From Candidatus Gastranaerophilales bacterium (GTDB lineage: Bacteria; Cyanobacteriota; Vampirovibrionia; Gastranaerophilales; Gastranaerophilaceae), in NCBI GenBank assembly GCA_947589115.1, contig CANPZP010000001.1, forward strand, positions 56,801-120,800: a DNA stretch of 64,000 nt, written 5' to 3'. Both the position numbers and the translations under genes were made by a program. The notes below the pieces were generated by a model. That model was not told the origin of the DNA. It did no database searches and saw only the letters and a program-made list of their open reading frames with translations. Below are positions 18,300 through 25,808 of the stretch, one piece after another; positions within the stretch are counted from its first letter, which is position 1, and the number at the start of each line of letters is the position of its first letter.

Positions 18300-19049
18300 A
18301 TGGATAATAATGATGAAACAGATGAAATTAGCTGTAGTAATAAAAATATTATAGCAACAATAACACATGATTTGAAAAATCCTGCCATAGCACAAATCAG
18401 AGCTTTAGAACTTTTACTTAAAGGCAGCTTTGGTGAAATTAATGATTCTCAACGTAATTTTATTAAAGATATTCTTAATTCAAGCAATAATATGTTAAAC
18501 ATGCTTATAAATATGCTTTGGCTTTATAAGTTTGATTCAAAAAAAATTGCGGTTAATTTTTCTTACTTTAATATTAATGATGTTATTCAAGAAATTTTTA
18601 CGGAAAATAAATTAATTTTAAATTATAAAAATCAAAAATTTGAGATTTACGTTAATAATGAAAATCCTTATATTTATGCCGATAAAATGCATATTAAAAG
18701 AATAATTTCCAATCTGCTTATTAATGCTGTATTTCATGGTAAAGAATTATCCGTCATTCACATTTATACGGATTTAGAAAATGAAAATTTTGTTTTTAAA
18801 GTTGTAAATCAAGGTGAATATATAAGTGAAGAAAAATTTAAATATATTTTTGATATAAATAAGGTATTTACGGAGAAATCCAATGCGCTTTCTACGGGTT
18901 TAGGTTTATATTTATCTAATTCGCTGCTTCAATTAAACGGAGGCAAAATAATATACAGCTCAAGCAGAACAGGAGAAAATACTTTCGGGTTTATGTTAAA
19001 ATCACCTAAAGTACAAATGCATAAAATGAGTGCAGCTAAACTTGATTAA
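18300..19049 (+). CDS. Soluble sensor histidine kinase-like protein
   Basis: A 249-residue kinase without membrane or sensor domain. The phosphorylation helix reads IATITHDLKNPAIAQIR (His near residue 22). The ATPase domain has the N-box NLLINAVFHG and a G2-like GLGLYLS. The G1 box (normally DxGxG) is replaced by NQGEYI, so ATP binding may be weakened. The start is the ATG at 18300; GGGAG lies 13 bases before it. No response regulator is adjacent. It could take its signal from a partner protein or act as a phosphatase-like relay; with the altered G1 box, catalytic activity is uncertain. Confidence 0.82.
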   Translation: MDNNDETDEISCSNKNIIATITHDLKNPAIAQIRALELLLKGSFGEINDSQRNFIKDILNSSNNMLNMLINMLWLYKFDSKKIAVNFSYFNINDVIQEIFTENKLILNYKNQKFEIYVNNENPYIYADKMHIKRIISNLLINAVFHGKELSVIHIYTDLENENFVFKVVNQGEYISEEKFKYIFDINKVFTEKSNALSTGLGLYLSNSLLQLNGGKIIYSSSRTGENTFGFMLKSPKVQMHKMSAAKLD

Positions 19050-19068
19050 TTTATTGATATATTATTTT

Positions 19069-19491
19069 CTATAATTGAATTTTATTTTGGGTGCTTAACT
19101 CTTCATTAATAATATTTTCAACTAATTCAGCGCAAAAACCTATTAATTGTTTGCAGTGTTCACGTCTTTCGGGTGAATGAAATTCAAAGCCTGAGCTTAA
19201 TACTTTACAGCAGTTAGCTTTGTATTTTAATGCAAAATTTTCACTAAATTTTTTAGCAAGATTTCTTGCTTTCATTCCGTCAGAAGAGTCCGATTTACCG
19301 AACATTGCACCTATAACCATTTGGCTTCCTGCAATTGCACCACACAAGCATCTTACGCCCATTCCTCCCGAAAATGATGTTGCAGCACTTAATAATTCTT
19401 TTTTTACATATCCCTTTTCTATTCCTGCCGCAACTATTGACTCAGAACAAGAATAACCGTTTTTATGATATTTAAGTGCAGCTTCTTTCAT
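19069..19491 (-). CDS. C_GCAxxG_C_C family (redox-type Cys) protein
   Basis: A 140-residue protein with the family pattern: a Cys in NGYSCSES (C15), then CLCGAIAGSQMVIG (C48, C50), a CC pair in KANCCKVL, and later Cys in EHCKQLIGFCAEL. This family is widespread in anaerobes; the spaced cysteines suggest a redox-active or metal-binding role, but no reaction is established. It starts from ATG with a weak AGGGAG site and sits 11 bases downstream of dnaB in the coaD-dnaB gene string. It ends 19 bases from the convergent histidine kinase gene. Confidence 0.85.
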   Translation of the reverse strand: MKEAALKYHKNGYSCSESIVAAGIEKGYVKKELLSAATSFSGGMGVRCLCGAIAGSQMVIGAMFGKSDSSDGMKARNLAKKFSENFALKYKANCCKVLSSGFEFHSPERREHCKQLIGFCAELVENIINEELSTQNKIQL

Positions 19492-19502
19492 TTTTTACTC
19501 CC

Positions 19503-20864
19503 TTAATATAAGTCTGTTTTGGTCGGATTCTTAAATTTGGTAATATTTGCATGGAAAAGTAATTCAAAAGAACCTATTTCTCCGTTTCTGTGCTTAGCTA
19601 TTATTATTTCTGCTTTACCTTTTTTTTCGGATTTTTCTTTTAAATAATACTCATCACGATAAATAAACATAACAATATCGGCATCTTGTTCTATTGCACC
19701 CGAATCTCTAAGGTCAGATAAGACGGGATGTTTATCAGGTCTTTGCTCTACGTTTCTTGACAATTGGGATAAAGCTATAATAGGTACATTCAGCTCTTTA
19801 GCCAATGCTTTTAATGACCTTGATATAGCTGAAATCTGCTGATTTCTGTCATTGGGATTTCCGCCGCCTTCCATTAATTGAAGGTAATCTATAACTATTA
19901 AACCAAGTTCTCTTTTTTCAAGCAATAATCTTCTGCATTTAGCTTTTATATCTACCGTGGATATGCCGCCTGTGTCGTCAATCCATATTTTTGTATCAGC
20001 TAAACGGTCTGATGCTTCTGTCAGTTTATTCCAATCTCTATTTTGTAAAGTACCTGCATTCGCACTTCTTGTATCCACTTCTGCTTCCGAACACCACATG
20101 CGTAATCCTATTTGCTCTTTGGGCATTTCAAGCGAAAATATAACAACGGTTTTATCTGTTTTTAATGCTACATTTTGTGCTATATTTAATGCAAATGCTG
20201 TTTTTCCCATTGACGGACGAGCTGCCAATACGATTAAATCTCCCTTTTGCAGTCCGCAGGTTATCCCGTCCAAATCATAGAATCCGGTTGGTATCCCTGT
20301 TAATTCTTCTTTATTATTATATCTGTTTTCAACTTTTTCCAAGTTTGATATTAATATGTCTTGAATGGGTACTAAATCTGTTGTTTCTCTTTCCGATGCT
20401 ATATTAAATATCATTCTTTGAGCATCATCAAGAACTTTGTTTGTATCCTCATTTTCATATGACATTGATACTATTTCCGAACCCGCATTTATTAATGACC
20501 TTTTTATTTCTTTCTCTTGTATGATTTTTGCATAATATTCAATATTTACGGTTGTTATTACACCCATTGATAAATCATTAATATACGCTCTTCCGCCTAT
20601 AGACTCCAATTTATCTTCATTACGCAAATACTCCGATACTGTAACAATATCAATCGGAATGTTATTTCTGTACATATCAAGCATTGCTTTAAAAATAATT
20701 TTATGAGAAGGCTTATAAAAACTTTCGGGCTTAAGAAACTCAATACGTCCCAAAGATTCAGGATTTATCAAAACAGCCCCTAATACAGCTTCTTCGGCTT
20801 CAATATTTTGAGGCATTAATTTAATTATGTCACTATCCGCTTGTTTGACAATATTACCGGCCAT
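19503..20864 (-). CDS. dnaB: Replicative DNA helicase DnaB
   Basis: A 453-residue hexameric 5'-3' helicase for the replication fork. The N-terminal primase-binding domain (NIEAEEAVLGAVLINPESL) is followed by the RecA-like ATPase with Walker A ARPSMGKTAF, Walker B LIVIDYLQLM and the DRNQQISAISRSLK segment. The DnaB-type arginine finger region HRNGEIG is also present. No intein was seen. It is third in a minus-strand string of coaD, a coiled-coil gene, dnaB and the C_GCAxxG_C_C gene. The spacing to the upstream gene is 21 bases. Confidence 0.97.
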   Translation of the reverse strand: MAGNIVKQADSDIIKLMPQNIEAEEAVLGAVLINPESLGRIEFLKPESFYKPSHKIIFKAMLDMYRNNIPIDIVTVSEYLRNEDKLESIGGRAYINDLSMGVITTVNIEYYAKIIQEKEIKRSLINAGSEIVSMSYENEDTNKVLDDAQRMIFNIASERETTDLVPIQDILISNLEKVENRYNNKEELTGIPTGFYDLDGITCGLQKGDLIVLAARPSMGKTAFALNIAQNVALKTDKTVVIFSLEMPKEQIGLRMWCSEAEVDTRSANAGTLQNRDWNKLTEASDRLADTKIWIDDTGGISTVDIKAKCRRLLLEKRELGLIVIDYLQLMEGGGNPNDRNQQISAISRSLKALAKELNVPIIALSQLSRNVEQRPDKHPVLSDLRDSGAIEQDADIVMFIYRDEYYLKEKSEKKGKAEIIIAKHRNGEIGSFELLFHANITKFKNPTKTDLY

Positions 20865-20885
20865 TATCCATTCCTTTATTTCCGG

Positions 20886-21473
20886 TTATTGTTCTATATA
20901 TTGTTTATTTTGAGTATTATTTACTTCTCTTGTTACAGGTTCTTTTACGCTTCTGTTTTTTTGTTGAGAAAGGTATTCCTGACCGTTTCTTACAATTCTG
21001 TGAACTTGTTCTATATCTCTTTCAAGATTATTTAAAACCTCTTCCGCATATGATTGAGCACCTTCTCTTATTTGTAATGATTCTTGATATGCACTCTTTC
21101 TTAATGCATCAGATTCTTCCATTGCTTTATTTTTCATTTCTTCACAGTTTTGCTTAACCTGCTCTTGTATTTTTGCGGCTTTTTCTCTTACTGCTCTAAT
21201 TAATTCGGATTCACTTAGTATATTTGCAGCCGTATTTTGAGCTTCGTTTATTATTCTGTCCGCTCTGTTTTGAGCTTCCATATATATATCATCTCTGCGT
21301 TTTAATATAGTTTCGGCGGTTTTTATTTCTTCCGGTAATATTGCTCTTATTTTGCTTAAAATGTCTTGCACATCATCGGTGTTCATAAATAAACAATAAC
21401 TTCCTATGTGGAATTTATTATCTAAAAGTTCATCTGCTTCGTCTATTAAATGACTTACTCTTAACTCTGTCAT
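20886..21473 (-). CDS. Coiled-coil protein, DivIVA- or ATP-synthase-b-like
   Basis: A 195-residue protein that is almost all alpha-helix. Residues about 50-170 are a long coiled coil, rich in Ala, Glu, Lys and Gln (EAQNRADRIINEAQNTAANI), resembling both DivIVA-type scaffolds and ATP synthase b subunits, but the N-terminus has no membrane helix. The first 45 residues may form a small head domain (VSHLIDEADELLD). A good ribosome site, AAAGGTTA, precedes the ATG. It lies 3 bases after coaD and just before dnaB, so all are probably co-expressed. A structural or division-related role is possible; nothing confirms it. Confidence 0.72.
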   Translation of the reverse strand: MTELRVSHLIDEADELLDNKFHIGSYCLFMNTDDVQDILSKIRAILPEEIKTAETILKRRDDIYMEAQNRADRIINEAQNTAANILSESELIRAVREKAAKIQEQVKQNCEEMKNKAMEESDALRKSAYQESLQIREGAQSYAEEVLNNLERDIEQVHRIVRNGQEYLSQQKNRSVKEPVTREVNNTQNKQYIEQ

Positions 21474-21476
21474 ATT

Positions 21477-21959
21477 TTAACCTTTCGTATATATTGATTC
21501 TAAATATTTTGCAACAGGTTCCGGTACAAATTTTGATATATCACCTTTCATTTGAGCTATTTCTCTTACTGTGCCGGACGATATAAAATTATATTTTGGT
21601 TTTGTTATTAAAAATACGGTATGTATATCTGATGATAATGCCGAATTAGCTTGAGATAACTGCATTTCATACTCAAAATCGGATACTGCTCTTAATCCTC
21701 TTATTAATACATTTGCATTTTTACTTTTTGCATATTCTATTGTTAATCCGTCATAACTGTCAACTTCGACATTTTTTATGTCTTTACATGATTCTTTTAT
21801 TAGTTTTAGCTTATCCTCAAGCGGAATAAAGCTTTTCTTATTTACATTAACGGAAATAACAATTATGACTTTATCAAATATATCACATGCACGTTTTAAG
21901 ACATCTAAGTGTCCTTTTGTTATAGGATCAAAACTGCCCGGATATATTGCTGTTTTCAA
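21477..21959 (-). CDS. coaD: Phosphopantetheine adenylyltransferase
   Basis: A 160-residue enzyme that makes dephospho-CoA from 4'-phosphopantetheine and ATP, the fourth step of CoA synthesis. The nucleotidyltransferase motif is GSFDPITKGHLDV near the N-terminus and the second is FISSGTVREIA near residue 130; NVLIRGLRAVSDFEYE is also family-typical. The start codon is TTG at 21959, with AGGGA about 8 bases upstream; the resulting N-terminus MKTAIYPGSFDP is the normal one, so the TTG start is well supported. It is the first gene of the string with the coiled-coil protein and dnaB. Confidence 0.95.
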   Translation of the reverse strand: MKTAIYPGSFDPITKGHLDVLKRACDIFDKVIIVISVNVNKKSFIPLEDKLKLIKESCKDIKNVEVDSYDGLTIEYAKSKNANVLIRGLRAVSDFEYEMQLSQANSALSSDIHTVFLITKPKYNFISSGTVREIAQMKGDISKFVPEPVAKYLESIYTKG

Positions 21960-22060
21960 TTTTTTTCCCTTTTTGTAAATACTTACATATATTATATTCC
22001 AAGCATGTTTCTAAGATTATTTCATGTGTATAAAATTTTATCTTTTTTAACAATAGTTTA

Positions 22061-23656
22061 CTAAGGATTATATCTTGTAAATTGTCCGTCAAAATATAAA
22101 TGAATACAATTTTTACCGTTTTCTTTAGAGGTATAAAGTGCTTTATCCGCTGCATCTATTAAGCCTTTTATATCTTCTGCGGCATTCGGATATTCCGCTA
22201 CACCCATACTTACCGTTGGAGATAATACAATTTCCGGGGTTACATTGATTTTTATTTCCGAAATACGTTGTCTTAATCTTTCTGCAATTATTACTCCGTT
22301 TATTGCTGTCGTTTCGGGAAGTATTACCGTAAATTCTTCTCCTCCGTATCTTGCAGCTATATCTACATGTCTTATTGTTTTTAATATAACGGAAGCAATC
22401 TCTTTTAATACCATATCACCGGCTAAATGTCCGTATGTATCATTTACACGTTTAAAGTTATCTATATCAAACATTAATAATGTTAATACGTGATGATATC
22501 TTTGGACTCTTTTTATTTCTGATTCAAGCAGCATATAAAAATGTCTGTGAATATATAATTTAGTTAATCCGTCTTTTGTGGCAAGTTCATATAATTGCGC
22601 ATTATCAACCGCTATTGCCGCTTGATTTGCTAATGCTTCCACAAATTCCAAATCTTTTTTATTAAATAATTTACCGTTCTTTTTGTTGGTTATATTTATA
22701 ATTCCAATACATTCACCTTTTGCAACTAAAGGAACGCAGATTAAGGAAGATACATTTATATCTTCAGACATTTGATTAAATCTGGGGTCAAGTCCTCCCA
22801 AATTGGTTATTATTGATTTTCTTTCGGTAAATACTTTTCCTGCTATACCTTGACTGGGTGACATCTTACGGCATTCTATACTGCCGTTATTTATGGCATC
22901 TTCGTGTTCTTTATCTTTTAATCCGTAAACTACTTTTACTTGTAAGGTATTATCGGAAGGGTCATATAACATTAATGAACCTTTTTCGGCATTGACCGTT
23001 TCTATTGCTTTATCCAATATTACACTTATTAATCTTTTTAAGTCATCAATAAAGTTTACTGCCTGAGAAATATTATACAATATTGATAAATTGTGTATTG
23101 TTTTATTTAAATCTTGTATTTTTACTTCCTGTTCATTATTTCTGACAAATTTTCTTATTATAGGCTCTATACAGCTGAATACCTGATTTAAATATTTTAT
23201 ATTATCTTCGTTAAAATCAGTATTATCTTGTTTTTTACTGATTGAACAAATACATACAGGCTCATTTTCATAATAAAAAATCTTTATATATTCACTTTGA
23301 AGTTCATTTAAATTTGATGTATTCCAAAATGACTTATATATATAACTTCCGTCTGGAGAAGTTACTTTTATTAAATCATTATTTTCATTTTGTAAAAACG
23401 GTGCATTATCCAGATTAAATTCAAATTCCAAATCGTCATCATAATTTATATTTCTTGTTTGAAATACCCCGTTATAATTTAAAAAGAATTTTATACATTT
23501 TAAGTCCAGTGTGGATTTTATTATAAAACTTATTTTTGAAAGTAAATCTTCTAAAGAACTTGATTGATTTGCTACCATATTTAAGTCAAATAAATTGTGC
23601 AATTCAAGAACATTTTTTTGAAGGCTGTATACTTTTTCTGTTAAATCTTGTGTCAT
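22061..23656 (-). CDS. Diguanylate cyclase with GAF domain(s) and GGEEF motif
   Basis: A 531-residue cytoplasmic signalling enzyme. An N-terminal divergent sensory region (about 15-165) is followed by a GAF domain (about 190-350, starting LSILYNISQAVNF) and a C-terminal GGDEF domain (about 360-525) with the active site RYGGEEF (GGEEF 438-442). The inhibitory I-site RHVD (429-432) is placed correctly five residues before it, so feedback inhibition by c-di-GMP is expected. Metal and substrate residues FDIDNFKRVND are intact, so the protein should synthesise c-di-GMP. The start has no Shine-Dalgarno sequence; TATAAT lies exactly six bases before the ATG, pointing to a leaderless mRNA. No membrane segment is visible. 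Confidence 0.92.
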   Translation of the reverse strand: MTQDLTEKVYSLQKNVLELHNLFDLNMVANQSSSLEDLLSKISFIIKSTLDLKCIKFFLNYNGVFQTRNINYDDDLEFEFNLDNAPFLQNENNDLIKVTSPDGSYIYKSFWNTSNLNELQSEYIKIFYYENEPVCICSISKKQDNTDFNEDNIKYLNQVFSCIEPIIRKFVRNNEQEVKIQDLNKTIHNLSILYNISQAVNFIDDLKRLISVILDKAIETVNAEKGSLMLYDPSDNTLQVKVVYGLKDKEHEDAINNGSIECRKMSPSQGIAGKVFTERKSIITNLGGLDPRFNQMSEDINVSSLICVPLVAKGECIGIINITNKKNGKLFNKKDLEFVEALANQAAIAVDNAQLYELATKDGLTKLYIHRHFYMLLESEIKRVQRYHHVLTLLMFDIDNFKRVNDTYGHLAGDMVLKEIASVILKTIRHVDIAARYGGEEFTVILPETTAINGVIIAERLRQRISEIKINVTPEIVLSPTVSMGVAEYPNAAEDIKGLIDAADKALYTSKENGKNCIHLYFDGQFTRYNP

Positions 23657-23688
23657 GGCTATATTATATTCTAAAAAATATTATTATT

Positions 23689-24009
23689 CTACACTTTTTC
23701 GTTGTTATTCTTATATTTTGTCATACTGATACCGGCTATAAATAAAGAAGAAATTAAAGTTACGGGTATAAAAAAGTTTTTAAAATTATTTGTAAAAGCT
23801 TGTTTAAAGGGGATTTTCTGTACAGATTTATCAATTAATGCCCAAGTTGTTGTTAAAGCAAGCATAAAAGGTGTTGATTTTATTGTATTATCAACAAAAC
23901 TATCCGTAAAATCACCTATTTTACTTCTTTGACCATAGTTGTTTCCGCTCTTAAATGCGGTGATTCTTTTGTATTTATTATTTATACCTGTTGATATTTT
24001 TTCTATCAT
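23689..24009 (-). CDS. Small membrane protein with FKSG patch, unknown function
   Basis: A 106-residue protein of unrecognised family. The N-terminus carries RITAFKSGNNYG. Two hydrophobic stretches (about 48-62 and 80-97) are likely membrane helices. It ends in a charged KYKNNNEKV tail. The ribosome site AAAGG precedes the ATG. It sits 8 bases after ribD on the same strand and may be its operon partner, but no link to riboflavin synthesis can be read from the sequence. Confidence 0.55.
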   Translation of the reverse strand: MIEKISTGINNKYKRITAFKSGNNYGQRSKIGDFTDSFVDNTIKSTPFMLALTTTWALIDKSVQKIPFKQAFTNNFKNFFIPVTLISSLFIAGISMTKYKNNNEKV

Positions 24010-24017
24010 ATTAACCT

Positions 24018-25118
24018 TTATTGATTCTTTTTAAAATAACCGATTATTATTATATCGTTTTTTAATAATTTTGTCGATTCAAAGGTTATATTATAACATT
24101 GTGAAATTTTTTCAATATTATTTCCGTAGAATGAATTTATACTGTTTTCATCGGCGAGGATTTTAGGTGCAATAAATTGAATTAAAGAATCCGCTTCATT
24201 TGATTTTATTACCGAATTGTTAAATTTTCCGCCCGCTTCAATTAATATACTTCTTATTCCGGTTTTGTAAAGTTCTTTAACGGCTTCTTTTATATCAATT
24301 GTTTTATTTTTTTCTTTTACTTTTATAAATTCTATATGGTTTGGAAATTTATTAATTTTTTCTTGTTCTGTTTTATTGGAAGTAACAATAATTATTCGGG
24401 AAGTATTATTTTTGTAAATATTCAAATCCGAAGAGGTTTTAAGGTGGGTATCAATAATAATTCTTACCGGATTTCTGCCGCCTTTAATTCTAGATGTCAT
24501 ATTAGGGTTGTCGCTAAGTACAGTATTAGAGGTTGTCAAAACGGCATCATAAATATTTCTTAATTTATGTACTTCTTTTCTGGATGTTTCATCGGTAATC
24601 CATTTTGAATCTTTGGTTCGGGATGCTATTTTTCCGTCTGCTGTTACTGCTGTTTTAATTGTAATATAAGGTTTATTTTCCAATTGATTCTTAATAAAAA
24701 TTTTGTTAAGATTTTTGCATTCTTCTTCAAGTACCCCTGTTATAACTTCTATACCCGCATTTTGAAGTTTTTTTATTCCTCTTCCCGATACTATTGGATT
24801 GGGGTCAATCATTCCTATAATTACTTTTTTTATTCCCTTTTCAATAATTAAATCTGCACATGGCGGCGTTTTACCCCAATGTGCACAGGGTTCTAAATTA
24901 ACTATTAAGTTTTTTCCTTTTACATCTTCTTTTGAGTTTAATATAGCATTTCTTTCCGCGTGATTTTCACCGTACTTTTTATGATATCCTTGTGAAATTA
25001 TTCTGTAATTATCATCAAAAATAATACAACCTGTTAAAGGATTCGGAGATACTCTTCCTGCCCCTTTTTTTGCCAGATTAATACATTTTCTCATAAGTTT
25101 TTTATAATCTGAGTACAT
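24018..25118 (-). CDS. ribD: Bifunctional riboflavin deaminase/reductase RibD
   Basis: A 366-residue two-domain enzyme for early riboflavin synthesis. The N-terminal deaminase has the zinc site HAERNAI (His 53, Glu 55) and PCAHWGKTPPC (Cys 78, Cys 87). The C-terminal reductase (from about 148) begins YITIKTAVTADGKIASR, with the NADPH-binding GGKFNNSVIK near residue 305. It deaminates the pyrimidine ring and then reduces the ribosyl group. The ATG overlaps the stop codon of the upstream membrane protein by one base. No FMN riboswitch precedes it and ribE, ribA and ribH are not adjacent. Confidence 0.95.
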   Translation of the reverse strand: MYSDYKKLMRKCINLAKKGAGRVSPNPLTGCIIFDDNYRIISQGYHKKYGENHAERNAILNSKEDVKGKNLIVNLEPCAHWGKTPPCADLIIEKGIKKVIIGMIDPNPIVSGRGIKKLQNAGIEVITGVLEEECKNLNKIFIKNQLENKPYITIKTAVTADGKIASRTKDSKWITDETSRKEVHKLRNIYDAVLTTSNTVLSDNPNMTSRIKGGRNPVRIIIDTHLKTSSDLNIYKNNTSRIIIVTSNKTEQEKINKFPNHIEFIKVKEKNKTIDIKEAVKELYKTGIRSILIEAGGKFNNSVIKSNEADSLIQFIAPKILADENSINSFYGNNIEKISQCYNITFESTKLLKNDIIIIGYFKKNQ

Positions 25119-25720
25119 TATTTAACCTTATTGTAAAATGCTTCGGTTATTATTTGAGAATACTTTCCCTGTTCATTTACGGATATTATAATTAAATTTT
25201 TAGCTTCGCTGTTGTATGCACTTCCTACTATTCCTTCAACGGATTTTATAGGTAGATTTGATATATCTGCGGTTATTTTTACATAAGGAATTTCTTGATT
25301 TAATCCCCGCATTGTTCCTTGTTTTGTCACTTTAAGTTTTTCAAATTTTATAAATTTATATTGTTTTTTTGATAATATTTGATTTAATTTTTCTTCGAAA
25401 TTTCCGGATTCTAAATCAGCTTTTGTAAGAATATCATCATCTTTAGGTTCAATAATAATCATTTTTTGTCCTGAGGCATTATGCTCTGCAAAAATCATTC
25501 TGGTTTTTAATATTTTAAAATTCTTTTCAACGCTGTATTCTTCGCCTATACCGGATAAATCTATGATATCTTTTGTGTTTTCAATTAATTGTTCTTGGGA
25601 GGGATTTTGATAGTTATTAATTTTTTCTTTTATAAAATCAATTGCTCCGATATGCACTAAACCGAAGAATACCAGAACGGCAATTATTATCTTTATTATT
25701 AAACTTAAACAACCTTTCAT
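25118..25720 (-). CDS. Single-pass membrane protein, unknown function
   Basis: A 200-residue protein with an N-terminal membrane anchor (CLSLIIKIIIAVLVFFGLVHIGA) and a soluble, probably extracytoplasmic or periplasmic, domain of mixed alpha/beta with no known motif. The start ATG has a strong AAGGAG site. It overlaps ribD by one base (stop and start share an A), so it is the first gene of a short ribD operon with the small FKSG protein at the end. Function unknown. It is divergent from mutS. Confidence 0.65.
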   Translation of the reverse strand: MKGCLSLIIKIIIAVLVFFGLVHIGAIDFIKEKINNYQNPSQEQLIENTKDIIDLSGIGEEYSVEKNFKILKTRMIFAEHNASGQKMIIIEPKDDDILTKADLESGNFEEKLNQILSKKQYKFIKFEKLKVTKQGTMRGLNQEIPYVKITADISNLPIKSVEGIVGSAYNSEAKNLIIISVNEQGKYSQIITEAFYNKVK

Positions 25721-25808
25721 GAAAGCTCCTTAAATAACTTATTATTTTTTATTTGAAATATTTGAAAATTTGTAATAAATTAATAATATACACAGATTAA
25801 TTATAGAC

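Noticed and set aside
25721..25808. FMN riboswitch for the ribD operon
   Set aside because: The region between mutS and the operon start is 88 bases and lacks the conserved riboswitch elements.
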